From the NCBI RefSeq assembly GCF_000717055.1, contig NZ_JNXI01000022.1:72259-136258 (forward strand): a DNA stretch of 64,000 nt, written 5' to 3'. Position 1 is the stretch's first letter; each line of letters opens with the position of its first letter. Below are positions 18,754-27,466 of this stretch, in pieces. The stretch is from Streptomyces iakyrus. Its GTDB lineage: Bacteria; Actinomycetota; Actinomycetes; Streptomycetales; Streptomycetaceae. Under the pieces are notes generated by a model. That model was not told the DNA's origin. It made no database searches and worked only from the letters and a program-made list of their open reading frames with translations. The position numbers were made by a program, and so were the translations under genes.

Positions 18754-20280
18754 TCAGCCGAGGTCACCCGCGGCCGTCAGCTCGGCCAGCCGCACCAGCG
18801 TCCGCACAGCCGTGCCCGTGCCGCCCTTCGGCGTGTACCCGAACGGCCCGCCCTCGTTGAAGGCCGGCCCGGCGATGTCCAGGTGCGCCCAGGTGATGCC
18901 CTCGCCCACGAACTCGCGCAGGAAGAGACCGGCGACCAGGCCGCCGCCCATCCGCTCACCCATGTTCGCGATGTCGGCCGTGGGTGAGTCCATGCCCTTG
19001 CGCAGGTGCTCCGGCAGCGGCATCGGCCACGCCGGCTCCCCGACCTCCTCGGCGGCCTCGCACAGCGCGGCGCGGAACGCGTCGTCGTTGCCCATGATCC
19101 CGAACGTGCGGTTGCCGAGCGCCAGCACCATCGCCCCGGTCAGCGTCGCCACGTCCACGATCGCGTCCGGCTTCTCCTGCGACGCCGCCCACAGGGCGTC
19201 CGCGAGCACCAGCCGGCCCTCGGCGTCGGTGTTGAGCACCTCCACCGTCTTGCCGCTGTACATCCGCAGCACGTCACCCGGACGGGTGGCGGAGCCGGAG
19301 GGCATGTTCTCGGCCAGGGCGAGCCAGCCGGTGACGTTGACCTCCAGGCCGAGACGCGCGGCGGCGACGACCGCGGCGAACACCGAGGCCGCGCCGCTCA
19401 TGTCGCACTTCATCGTCTCGTTGTGACCGGCCGGCTTCAGCGAGATGCCGCCCGAGTCGTAAGTGATGCCCTTGCCGACGAGGGCGAGGTGCTTCTTCGC
19501 CTTCGAGGAGGTGTAGGACAGCTTCACCAGGCGCGGTCCCGCCGCCGAACCGGCCCCGACGCCGAGGATGCCGCCGTAGCCGCCCTTGACCAGGGCCTTC
19601 TCGTCGAGCACCTGCACCTTGATGCCGTGCTCCTTGGCCGCGGCCTGGGCGATCGCGGCGAACGACTCGGGGTTCAGGTCGTTCGGCGGGGTGTTGACCA
19701 GGTCGCGGGCGCGGTTGAGCTCCTCGGACACGGCGACGGCACGTTCGAGCGCGGCCTTGTACGCCTTGTCGCGGGGCTTGCCGCCGAGCAGGGCGACCTC
19801 GGCGAGGGGAGCCTTGCCGTTCTTCGCCTTGGGGTCCTTGCCGTTGTCCTTGTAGGCGTCGAAGGAGTACGCGCCGAGCAGCGCGCCCTCTCCGATCGCG
19901 CCGGCGTCGGCGGCGTCACCCAGCGGCAGTGCGAAGGCGGCCTTCTTGGAGCCGGCCAGGGCGCGGGCGGCGACACCGGCGGCCCTGCGCAGGGCCTCGG
20001 TGCCGTACTCGGCGTCCTTGTCCGGGACCGGGCCCAGACCGACCGCCAGGACGAGCGGTGCCTTGAAGCCGGACGGCGCCGGCAGCTTCGTCACCTCGCC
20101 CTCGCCGCCGGAGGCGCCGAGCGTCTCCAGAACGCCGGCCAGCCTGCCGTCGTACGCCTTGTCCACGGCCTCGGCGCCCGGTGCGACGACCGGCCCCTTG
20201 GCACCCTTGGCGACACCGATCACGATCGCGTCGGCCCGCAGGCCGGGCGCCGCGGCGGTGCTGAGAGTGAGAGCAGTCAC
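18754..20280 (-). CDS. pepA: leucyl aminopeptidase PepA (M17)
   Basis: A 508-residue cytoplasmic zinc/manganese aminopeptidase that removes N-terminal residues from peptides. M17 hallmarks are visible: GKGITYDSGGISLKPAG carrying metal-binding Asp and Lys, the family signature NTDAEGRL, and GDVLRMYSGKTVEVLNTD just before it. The N-terminal third is the variable domain. The GTG start at 20280 has no obvious Shine-Dalgarno sequence. It is divergent from the exopolysaccharide deacetylase gene across a 558-bp gap holding a large inverted repeat. Confidence 0.96.
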   Translation of the reverse strand: MTALTLSTAAAPGLRADAIVIGVAKGAKGPVVAPGAEAVDKAYDGRLAGVLETLGASGGEGEVTKLPAPSGFKAPLVLAVGLGPVPDKDAEYGTEALRRAAGVAARALAGSKKAAFALPLGDAADAGAIGEGALLGAYSFDAYKDNGKDPKAKNGKAPLAEVALLGGKPRDKAYKAALERAVAVSEELNRARDLVNTPPNDLNPESFAAIAQAAAKEHGIKVQVLDEKALVKGGYGGILGVGAGSAAGPRLVKLSYTSSKAKKHLALVGKGITYDSGGISLKPAGHNETMKCDMSGAASVFAAVVAAARLGLEVNVTGWLALAENMPSGSATRPGDVLRMYSGKTVEVLNTDAEGRLVLADALWAASQEKPDAIVDVATLTGAMVLALGNRTFGIMGNDDAFRAALCEAAEEVGEPAWPMPLPEHLRKGMDSPTADIANMGERMGGGLVAGLFLREFVGEGITWAHLDIAGPAFNEGGPFGYTPKGGTGTAVRTLVRLAELTAAGDLG

Positions 20281-20350
20281 GGTGGTGAAATCTCGCTTCC
20301 GATGTGAAGTTGCTGTGGTCGAACGGTGTGGGTCGACCGGGCCCGACAGC

Positions 20351-20569
20351 CGACCCTAAGGGTCGGTCGGTGATCTCCCGCCTGCCCGGCGGGGTCTGGC
20401 ACGCGCATCTGCGGCGTTGTCGTCGGTCACCGACTCCCCCACGCTCGGCTGCGCTCGCGCGGGAGGGACCCCCATCGCGTCGCCTCCCTCCTCCGCCTTG
20501 CAGCTGCACGCACCAGACCCCGCCGGGCCCGCCCTCCGGGCGGACGACGGGAGATCGCCGACCGACCCT
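20351..20569. repeat. large imperfect inverted repeat (~210 bp) in a 558-bp gene-free gap
   Basis: The outer arms at 20359-20380 and 20548-20569 are complementary at 21 of 22 positions. Further in, GCCCGGCGGGGTCTGG near 20384-20399 pairs with its complement near 20512-20528. A smaller perfect hairpin (CGACCCT-A-AGGGTCG) lies at 20351-20365. The whole could fold into a long interrupted cruciform between pepA and the divergent secreted protein gene. I recall similar blocks in other Streptomyces genomes, so it is probably a dispersed element rather than a local operator. The remainder of the gap (20570-20838) shows no gene. Confidence 0.7.
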
Positions 20570-20838
20570 ATTCCGACCTCAGGGTCTGTGGTTCACGGGG
20601 CCTTCCCCGGTGCGGCGAACACTCGACGACGAGACTACGCGCGTGGCCCCGTTCGCTCATTCCTACGGGCGTTCACCTGTCGGTGGCGTAGTGGCCATTT
20701 CTTGATCCTCCATGTCGGTGAACTGAGTCACACTCGTCCCGATCCGGTGAGCGCCCTGCTCGCCGCTTTGCATGATTTCCACGGGTCCTCCTCTGTTCGA
20801 ACGCAAGAGGATTCCTGGGATCTTCTGGGGGAGGAACC

Positions 20839-22872
20839 ATGGCGCAGCGTGCGCGCGGGTGGAGAAGGACGGCCGCCGCGATGGCGGCGGCAGGCATGAT
20901 CACGGCGGGGGCGACAGCACCCGGGGCGGCGGCCGCGGAGGCACCGCGCATCGATCTGAAGGTGCTGGTGGTGGACAACGGCGACAGCCCCGTGAAGGCC
21001 GTCACCGCCCAGCTCAGGAGCACGGGCATCCCGTACACGACCATCGACCTGAACGACTCCGGCCGGCCGAGGATCACGGCCGCGTTCCTGAGCGACACCG
21101 TGAACGGCCGGCCCCGCGCCAAGTACCAGGGCGTCGTCCTGCCCAACGAGGCCCCGTTCGGCACGGACTCCGCCGAGCAGACCGCGCTGGAGACCTACGA
21201 ACGGACGTACGGCATCCCGCAGGTCGACGCCTACACCTGGGCGCACCCGGGAGTCGGCCTCGACTACACCAGCGAGGGTGGCTGGGCAGGCACTCTTGAC
21301 GGCCGCGAGGCATCCGTCACCGCGGCCGGGAAGGCCGGCTCGTTCGGCTACCTCGACGGCGCGTTCCGCTTCGAGGACGGCGCCCCGGCCGTGCAGGAGA
21401 GCTACGGCTACGTCGCCCGGCCCCGCACCGGCTTCACCAGCTACGTCGACATCCCCGTGCCCGGCGGCACCGGCCGCGGCAGCCTCGTCGGCGAGTACGC
21501 CCACGACGGCCGCCGCGAACTGGTGGTGACCTTCGCCTACAACAACAACCAGCAGCAGTTCCGGTTGCTGGCCCGCGGCATCGTCGAGTGGCTCACCCAG
21601 GGCGTGCACCTGGGGCAGACCCGCAACTCCTTCGCGGTGCACGTCGACGACGTGTTCGCCCCGGACAGCCGCTGGAACACCGAACGCAACTGCACCCCGG
21701 GCGACTTCGACTGCGCGGGCGGCGACGGCGAGGGCACCGCACCGATCCGTATGACCGCGGACGACGCCGCCTACGCCGCCCAGTGGCAGCGCGAGCACGG
21801 CTTCACCATGGACATGGTCTTCAACGCCGGCTCCGGCGAGGAGTGGAAGGCCGAGCACGGCGGCACCGACGCCCTCACCACCCGGCTGCTCACCGACAAG
21901 GCGCAGTACCGCTGGGTCAACCACACCTACACGCACCCCTTCCTCGGCTGCGTGCAGGACACGTCCAGCGTGCCGTGGAGCTGCGCGAAGAACGCCGACG
22001 GCTCGACGAAGTACATGAGCCGCGCCGAGATCGCCGCGCAGATCCGGGACAACCACAACTGGGCCGTGAACAAGGGCCTGCCCGTCGACCGCACCGAGCT
22101 GGTCACCGGTGAGCACTCGGGCCTGAAGACCCTGCCGCAGCAGCCGGACGACAATCCCAACCTGGCCGGTGCCCTCGCCGACACCGGCGTCAAGTGGATC
22201 GCCTCGGACAACTCGCGCGAGCCGGAGCAGCGGAAGGTCGGCAACGCCCTGACCGTCCCGCGCCACCCGATGAACGTGTACTACAACGTGGGCACGGCGG
22301 CCGAGATGGCCGACGAGTACAACTGGGTCTACACCTCGCGCGCCGACGGCGGCAGCGGCGTCTGCGAGGACAACCCCACCTCGACGTGTCTGGACGAGCC
22401 GCTCGACCCCGCCACGGGTTACGCCGAGCACATCGTCCCGCAAGAGGCCCGCACCGCCCTCGGACACGCCCTCGCGGGCGACCCCCGGCCGCACTACGCG
22501 CACCAGTCCAACCTGGCCGAGGACCGGTTGCTCTACCCGGTCATGGAGAAGGTGCTCGCCGACTACCGGGCCCTGTTCGCCGACAACACCCCGCTGGAAA
22601 ACCCCCGGCACAGCGCGATCGGCACCGAGGTGCAGCGCCGCGCCGCCTGGCAGACGGCCCTGGTGAACAACCGCGTGACGGCCTACCGCATCGGGAACAC
22701 GGTCACGGTCACCGCCCCGTCGGGCACCCAGATCCCGGTGACCGCCCCGGAGGGCACGAAGAAGCAACTCGTCCTGGGCACCACCGCCTTCGGCACCCCG
22801 TACGCGGGAGCCCGCTCGGCCTGGACGACCCCGGCAGCACTCCAGTCGGCTCTGACCTTGAAATTGCCCTAG
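20839..22872 (+). CDS. secreted polysaccharide deacetylase-like protein (Agd3/PelA-type)
   Basis: 677 residues. An Ala-rich signal peptide (cleavage near residue 34, after GAAAA) is followed by a Rossmann-like segment (IDLKVLVVDNGDSPVKAVTAQ). A region with NodB-type metal motifs comes next: FAVHVDDVFAPD with two aspartates near residue 272, and VNHTYTHPFLG with the HxxxH pair near residue 360. That order, without a glycosidase domain, resembles the Rossmannoid-plus-deacetylase half of PelA and the fungal galactosaminogalactan deacetylase Agd3. I infer deacetylation of an N-acetylgalactosamine-rich polymer outside the cell. GGGGGAGG precedes the ATG. The glycosyltransferase operon starts 109 bp downstream. 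Confidence 0.65.
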   Translation: MAQRARGWRRTAAAMAAAGMITAGATAPGAAAAEAPRIDLKVLVVDNGDSPVKAVTAQLRSTGIPYTTIDLNDSGRPRITAAFLSDTVNGRPRAKYQGVVLPNEAPFGTDSAEQTALETYERTYGIPQVDAYTWAHPGVGLDYTSEGGWAGTLDGREASVTAAGKAGSFGYLDGAFRFEDGAPAVQESYGYVARPRTGFTSYVDIPVPGGTGRGSLVGEYAHDGRRELVVTFAYNNNQQQFRLLARGIVEWLTQGVHLGQTRNSFAVHVDDVFAPDSRWNTERNCTPGDFDCAGGDGEGTAPIRMTADDAAYAAQWQREHGFTMDMVFNAGSGEEWKAEHGGTDALTTRLLTDKAQYRWVNHTYTHPFLGCVQDTSSVPWSCAKNADGSTKYMSRAEIAAQIRDNHNWAVNKGLPVDRTELVTGEHSGLKTLPQQPDDNPNLAGALADTGVKWIASDNSREPEQRKVGNALTVPRHPMNVYYNVGTAAEMADEYNWVYTSRADGGSGVCEDNPTSTCLDEPLDPATGYAEHIVPQEARTALGHALAGDPRPHYAHQSNLAEDRLLYPVMEKVLADYRALFADNTPLENPRHSAIGTEVQRRAAWQTALVNNRVTAYRIGNTVTVTAPSGTQIPVTAPEGTKKQLVLGTTAFGTPYAGARSAWTTPAALQSALTLKLP

Positions 22873-22878
22873 AGCCTT

Positions 22879-22950
22879 CAGGGGCGCGGGGAACTGCGCG
22901 ACCAGCCCACCACGAGCCCGCACTCGGGATCCGGGCAGCAGTTCCCCGCA
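22879..22950 (+). repeat. dispersed intergenic repeat, copy e
   Basis: The core GGGGCGCGGGGAACTGCGCG lies at 22881-22900, followed by ACCAGCCCACC and CCGCACTCG. It lies directly after the stop of the deacetylase-like gene and may act as its transcript end. Confidence 0.8.
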
Positions 22951-22981
22951 CACCATCCGCACCACAGGGGGAAGACACCGC

Positions 22982-24532
22982 ATGAGGCGAACAGGCCGTC
23001 ATGTCACCATGCTCACGGAAGGCACCTACCCGCACGTCCACGGCGGCGTCAGCACCTGGTGCGACCAACTCGTCAAGGGCATGCCCGAGGTCGACTTCCA
23101 CATCGTCTCGCTCACCGGCAACGGCAGGGAACCCGTCACCTGGGAACTGCCGCCCAACGTCTACGCGCACACCTCGGTCCCGACCTGGGGCCAGCGCCCC
23201 GGCCGCGCGAGACCCCCGTACGGCAGGGCCCGCCGCCGCTTCACCGAGAGCTACGAGCGCTTCCTGCTCTCCTTCCTGGACCCCGGCTCGCACGCCGACT
23301 TCGGCGAATCCCTGGACGAACTGGCCGGACTCGCCCGGGACGGACTGCTGCCGGCGGCGCTGCGCACCGAGTCGGCGCTGCGGTCCCTGATGTGGATATG
23401 GACGATGCCGCATCTGCCGACGGCCGCCGCCCGCCCCACCGTGCACGACGCGCTGACCGCGACCGACCTGCTGGAACACGCGCTGCGCCCGCTCGGTGTC
23501 CGCATCCCCGAGGACTCCGTCGCGCACGCCGTCAGCAGCGGCCTCGCCACCTTGCCCGCGCTCGCCGCCCGCCACCTGGACGGTGTGCCGTTCCTGCTCA
23601 CCGAGCACGGCATCTACCTGCGCGAGCGCTACCTCGGCTACCGGCGCGACGCCCAGCGCTGGCCCGTGAAGGCCTTCATGCTGGGCTTCTACCGCGAGCT
23701 GAACTCCTACGGCTACCGTGCCGCCGACCTGATCACCCCCTGCAACCAGTACAACCGCCGCTGGGAAGAGCGCGGCGGCGCCGACGCGGGCAAGATCCGC
23801 ACGGTCTACAACGGCGTCGACCCGGCCGCCTTCCCGCACGCGGGCCCCGAGCCCGAGGTCCCGACCCTGTCCTGGTGCGGCCGGATCGACCCCATCAAGG
23901 ACCTGGAGACCCTGATCCGCGCCTACGCCATGGTGCGCGCCGAGATCCCGGCGGCCCGGCTCCGCCTCTTCGGCCCGGTCCCGCCCGGCGGCGAGGCCTA
24001 CCGCACCCGGCTGGAGAAGCTCGCCGCCGAACTGGGCGTCACCGACGGCCTCACCTTCGAGGGCCGCATCACCGAGGTCTGGCGCGCCTACGCGGCCGGG
24101 CACCTCGTCATGCTGTCGTCGATCTCCGAGGGCTTCCCGTTCTCCATCATCGAGGCCATGTCCTGCGGCCGTACGACGGTGTCGACGGACGTCGGCGGGG
24201 TGCGCGAGGCCGTCGGCGACACGGGCCTGGTCGTCCCGCCGCGCGAGCCGGAGAAGATGGCCGCCGCCGCGCTGACCCTGCTCAAGGACGATCGACGACG
24301 CCTCGAACTGGGCGAGTTGTCACGTCAGCGCGTCATCGACCGGTTCACGCTGCGCCGCTCGGTGGACGCCTTCCGCACGATCTACAAGGAACTCGCGGGC
24401 GAGGACGAGGTGTACGAGCCGACGCTGGAGACCGTCGCCGACTGGACCCTGGAGCTGCGCGACCCCTGGTACGCGTCCACGGCGGTCTGGGGGTCCCCCC
24501 GGACGGAGTCCGGGGGAGGGGCCGGCTGGTGA
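22982..24532 (+). CDS. pelF: PelF-like GT4 glycosyltransferase
   Basis: A 516-residue cytoplasmic glycosyltransferase. The opening VTMLTEGTYPHVHGGVSTW and the following PEVDFHIVSLTGNG closely match the start of PelF, the UDP-sugar polymerase of Pel exopolysaccharide. The C-terminal half has GT4 features: SWCGRIDPIKDLETLIRA, LRLFGPVPPGGEAY, and SSISEGFPFSIIEAMSCG with the E-x7-E-type donor-binding motif. GGGGGAAG precedes the ATG. It is the first of four overlapping genes (22982-27466). The last codons are low-complexity (SESGGGAGW-like) and contain a perfect hairpin, so the C-terminal tail is probably not functional protein. Confidence 0.85.
   Translation: MRRTGRHVTMLTEGTYPHVHGGVSTWCDQLVKGMPEVDFHIVSLTGNGREPVTWELPPNVYAHTSVPTWGQRPGRARPPYGRARRRFTESYERFLLSFLDPGSHADFGESLDELAGLARDGLLPAALRTESALRSLMWIWTMPHLPTAAARPTVHDALTATDLLEHALRPLGVRIPEDSVAHAVSSGLATLPALAARHLDGVPFLLTEHGIYLRERYLGYRRDAQRWPVKAFMLGFYRELNSYGYRAADLITPCNQYNRRWEERGGADAGKIRTVYNGVDPAAFPHAGPEPEVPTLSWCGRIDPIKDLETLIRAYAMVRAEIPAARLRLFGPVPPGGEAYRTRLEKLAAELGVTDGLTFEGRITEVWRAYAAGHLVMLSSISEGFPFSIIEAMSCGRTTVSTDVGGVREAVGDTGLVVPPREPEKMAAAALTLLKDDRRRLELGELSRQRVIDRFTLRRSVDAFRTIYKELAGEDEVYEPTLETVADWTLELRDPWYASTAVWGSPRTESGGGAGW
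24496..24516 (+). other. hairpin inside the 3' end of the glycosyltransferase gene
   Basis: CCCCCGGAC and its complement GTCCGGGGG are separated by GGA, 13 bases before the GTG of the next gene. It lies within coding sequence and could sequester or tune translation of the downstream membrane protein, or be a small mobile repeat inserted at the gene end. Confidence 0.5.
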
Positions 24533-26043
24533 GCGGAAGCGTCTGGCTGCCCCCGGGCTCCCGCCCGGACGCCCTGCCCGGCATCCCCCGGCAGCGGCAG
24601 CGCACCCCCAGCTGGGCCCAGCCCGATCCCGTCGACGAACTCACCGAGCGCCTCGACGACTTCATAGCCGCGGCGGTCCACCCCGACGAGATCGCGGCGC
24701 TCCTGGAGTCCGACGGCCTCTCCGACGACCAGATACGCGAGCGGTACGGCCTGAAGAACTCCTTCGCGCTCGCCGAGACCCTCTACGAACGCGTCGAACG
24801 CCGCTACCCCGAGCCCGACGGCCCCGCCCCCGACCCCTGGCAGACCGGCCTCCTCGGCTGCCTGCTGCGCGGCGTCGTCTTCGCCCTGCCCGGACTCGCC
24901 TACGTCCTCGGCGCGCCCCTGTTCACCGGCCCGGGCGACCACGGCCTGCCCGCGGGCACGGTCCCGCTGCTGGCGGGGGCCCTGTGCGGCTGGACCTGGA
25001 ACCAGGGCCTCGCCCACCGCGCGTACGCGTGGCTGGGGCTCGGCGACCGGCCCGCCGCCCGGCGCGCCCTGCTGCTCGGCGCCCCGGCGGGCGCGCTGCT
25101 CGGCTCCCTGGTCGCCGTGTCGTTCGCGGGCGGCTCCGCCCCGGCGGTGGTCGCCTTCGCCGCCGGGCAGTCCTGCTACCTGGCCGCGGCGACCGTCCTG
25201 CTGGTGATGGGCCGTGAGCGGCTCCTGCTGCTCGCCCTCGCACCGATGGCGGCGGGCGCGGTCTGGTCACTCGCCGACCCGCTGCCCGAGACCGCGGGTC
25301 CGGCCCTGCTGCTGGGCTCGCTGGCGGCGGTCGCCGTGCTCGGGCTGCGCGAGGTGGCACCCGCCCTCAAGGGCGGGCAGGGCTGGACGTCAGGCCTCGT
25401 CGCCCTGCTCCCGTTCGGCGCGTTCGGCACCCTCCCCGCCCACCGGCGCCCCGCCGCACCCCGGCTCACGGGCTCCCTGCCGTACGCCCTGTTCGGGCTC
25501 GCCACCGGTGTGCTCGTGCTGTACGCGGCGCTCGGCGACGTCCTGGCCGGCGCGTCGGCCGGTGCGGTCGCCGCGCCCGCCGCTGTGGCGCTCACCCTCA
25601 GCATGGGGCCCGCCGAGTGGCTGCTGTACCGCTTCCGCAGCGGCAGCCTCGCCGGCCTGCGCTCCAGCAGCACCCCCCGCGACTTCCGGCGGACCACGGT
25701 CCGGACGGTCGTGCGGTGCCTGGCCGCTTACCTCGCCGTGCTGCTCGCGCTGAGCCTCACGGCCTCCGCCCTGTGGCCGCACGCCCCGCTGCCGGGCGGC
25801 GTCAGGGCGGCCGGGCTGCTCCTGCTGGGCGTGGTCCTGTGGACGGGCCTGCTGCTCCAGTCGTTCGGCGCGGTGACCGGCGCCACGGCGGTGTGCTGCG
25901 CCGCGGCCCTGGTGCAGACCCTGCTCCTCGTCACCCGCACCGGCGATCCGCACGTGGGAGCAGCGGTCGTGTACGGCACGGCGGCCGCCGTCCAGGCGGC
26001 CCTGGTGTGCCATCTGCTGGGAAGGGCAACCGCCCACCGATGA
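24529..26043 (+). CDS. polytopic membrane protein, candidate PelG-like polysaccharide exporter
   Basis: 504 residues. The first 110 are soluble and include an acidic helix-rich segment (DDFIAAAVHPDEIAALLESDG). The rest consists of about 10-12 hydrophobic segments. Position after a PelF-like enzyme and a motif MGPAEWLLYRFR near residue 365 suggest PelG, the transporter partner of PelF, but similarity is weak and the soluble N-terminal extension is not typical. The GTG start overlaps the glycosyltransferase stop by four bases, so the two are translationally coupled. If it is not PelG, it is an actinobacterial protein filling the same export role. Confidence 0.6.
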   Translation: MSGSVWLPPGSRPDALPGIPRQRQRTPSWAQPDPVDELTERLDDFIAAAVHPDEIAALLESDGLSDDQIRERYGLKNSFALAETLYERVERRYPEPDGPAPDPWQTGLLGCLLRGVVFALPGLAYVLGAPLFTGPGDHGLPAGTVPLLAGALCGWTWNQGLAHRAYAWLGLGDRPAARRALLLGAPAGALLGSLVAVSFAGGSAPAVVAFAAGQSCYLAAATVLLVMGRERLLLLALAPMAAGAVWSLADPLPETAGPALLLGSLAAVAVLGLREVAPALKGGQGWTSGLVALLPFGAFGTLPAHRRPAAPRLTGSLPYALFGLATGVLVLYAALGDVLAGASAGAVAAPAAVALTLSMGPAEWLLYRFRSGSLAGLRSSSTPRDFRRTTVRTVVRCLAAYLAVLLALSLTASALWPHAPLPGGVRAAGLLLLGVVLWTGLLLQSFGAVTGATAVCCAAALVQTLLLVTRTGDPHVGAAVVYGTAAAVQAALVCHLLGRATAHR

Positions 26044-26690
26044 GCACTCTCCTGGTCCCGTACTACGAGCACCCGTCCGTCCGCCCCGCCGAATGGGACG
26101 CGATCGTCGCGGCGGCGCCCCGCCTGTACGGGGTCGTCCTCAACCCGGCCAGCGGCCCCGGCGACCGCCCCGACACGGCCTTCGCCGAGGTCGCCGCCCG
26201 GCTGCGGGCCGCGGGCGTGCGGGTCCTCGGGTACGCCGACACCGGCTACGGCCGCCGCGCCGCCACCGAGGTCGTCCGCGACCTCACCCGGCACCGCGAC
26301 TGGTACGGCACCGACGGCGCCTTCCTCGACCAGGTGCCGTCCGGGCCGGAGGAGTTCGAGCACTACCAGAAGCTGGCGGTCGCGGCCTGGGGCGTCGGCT
26401 GCGCCACCCTCGTCCTCAACCACGGCACGGCACCGCACCCCTGCTACGCCCGCATCGCCGACGTGCTCGTCACCTTCGAGGGCCCCTGGGCCGCGTACCG
26501 CGCCCTGCCCCCGCAACCCCGGCCCGGCGGCACGGACGTACGGCTGTGCCACCTCGTCCACGGCGTGCCGCCCGGAGCCGACCCGGAGGGTCTGGCCCGG
26601 GCGCGGGGCGCGGCGGTGCACTGCGCGGTGCCCGGCACCGGAGATCATCCTTGGGGCACTCTGCCGCATACCTTGGAGAACCTTCCGTGA
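26041..26690 (+). CDS. spherulin-4 / GH135-like glycoside hydrolase
   Basis: 216 residues beginning STLLVPYYEHPSV, with YGVVLNPASGPGD, GYADTGYG and DGAFLDQVPSG at the positions seen in spherulation-specific family 4. This fold includes fungal Sph3 (GH135), an endo-acting N-acetylgalactosaminidase. The conserved Asp/Glu pocket residues (GIFFD-equivalent DGAFLDQ; LNHGT near residue 128) are present. No signal peptide is visible, so it may act in the cytoplasm or leave by another route, unlike Sph3, which is membrane-anchored. ATGA overlap with the upstream gene and GTGA overlap with the GH114 gene mark it as part of the polysaccharide operon. Confidence 0.8.
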
Positions 26691-27466
26691 GACGCCCGCT
26701 GTTGCTCACCGCCCTGCTCGTCCTGCTGCTCGCGGGCTGCACCCCGCCCCCCGACGACAAGCCCGGCCCCCGCTGGCAGCCCCGCCCCGGCACCGCCTGG
26801 CAGTGGCAGCTCAGCGGACGCCTGGACACCTCCGTCGACGTGCCGGTCTACGACATCGACGGCTTCGACCACTCCGAGGAAACGGTCGCCCGGCTGCACC
26901 GCGAGGACCGCAAGGTCATCTGCTACCTCTCCACCGGCGCCTGGGAGGAGTTCCGCCCGGACGCCGGGAAGTTCCCGAAGGCCGTGCTCGGGCGCGGCAA
27001 CGGCTGGAAGGGCGAGCGCTGGCTCGACATCCGCCGCACCGACGTCCTGGAACCACTCATGGCGGCCCGGATCGACATGTGCCGCGCCAAGGGCTTCGAC
27101 GCGGTGGAGCCGGACAACATGGACGGCTACCGCAACGACACCGGTTTCCCGCTCACGGCCACCGACCAGCTCCGCTACAACCGCCTCATCGCCCGCCTGG
27201 CCCACGACCGGGGCCTGGCCGTCGGTCTGAAGAACGACCTGGACCAGATCCCGGAACTGGTCGGGGACTTCGACTTCGCGGTCAACGAGCAGTGCGCCCA
27301 GTACCGCGAGTGCGCGGCCCTCAAGCCGTTCGTCGAGTCCGGCAAGGCCGTCTTCCATGTCGAGTACGAGGTCCCCACCGGCCGCTTCTGCGCCGACTCC
27401 CGCCGCCTGAAGCTCAGTTCGCTGCTCAAAAAGTACGAACTGGGGGCGTGGCGACGGGCCTGCTGA
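26687..27466 (+). CDS. GH114-family lipoprotein (endo-alpha-1,4-polygalactosaminidase-like)
   Basis: 259 residues. A lipoprotein signal ends in LLLAGC with the lipidated Cys18, so the enzyme is anchored outside the membrane. The GH114 barrel follows: WQWQLSGRLDTSVDVPVYDIDGFD, KVICYLSTGAWEEFRPD, and GFDAVEPDNMDGY with the acidic pair E/D expected at the active site. The C-terminal FAVNEQCAQYREC is typical of the family. Characterised relatives (bacterial polygalactosaminidase, fungal Ega3) cut alpha-1,4-linked galactosamine. It is the last gene of the operon; its 3' end overlaps the convergent RDD gene by 41 bp. Confidence 0.88.
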   Translation: MRRPLLLTALLVLLLAGCTPPPDDKPGPRWQPRPGTAWQWQLSGRLDTSVDVPVYDIDGFDHSEETVARLHREDRKVICYLSTGAWEEFRPDAGKFPKAVLGRGNGWKGERWLDIRRTDVLEPLMAARIDMCRAKGFDAVEPDNMDGYRNDTGFPLTATDQLRYNRLIARLAHDRGLAVGLKNDLDQIPELVGDFDFAVNEQCAQYRECAALKPFVESGKAVFHVEYEVPTGRFCADSRRLKLSSLLKKYELGAWRRAC

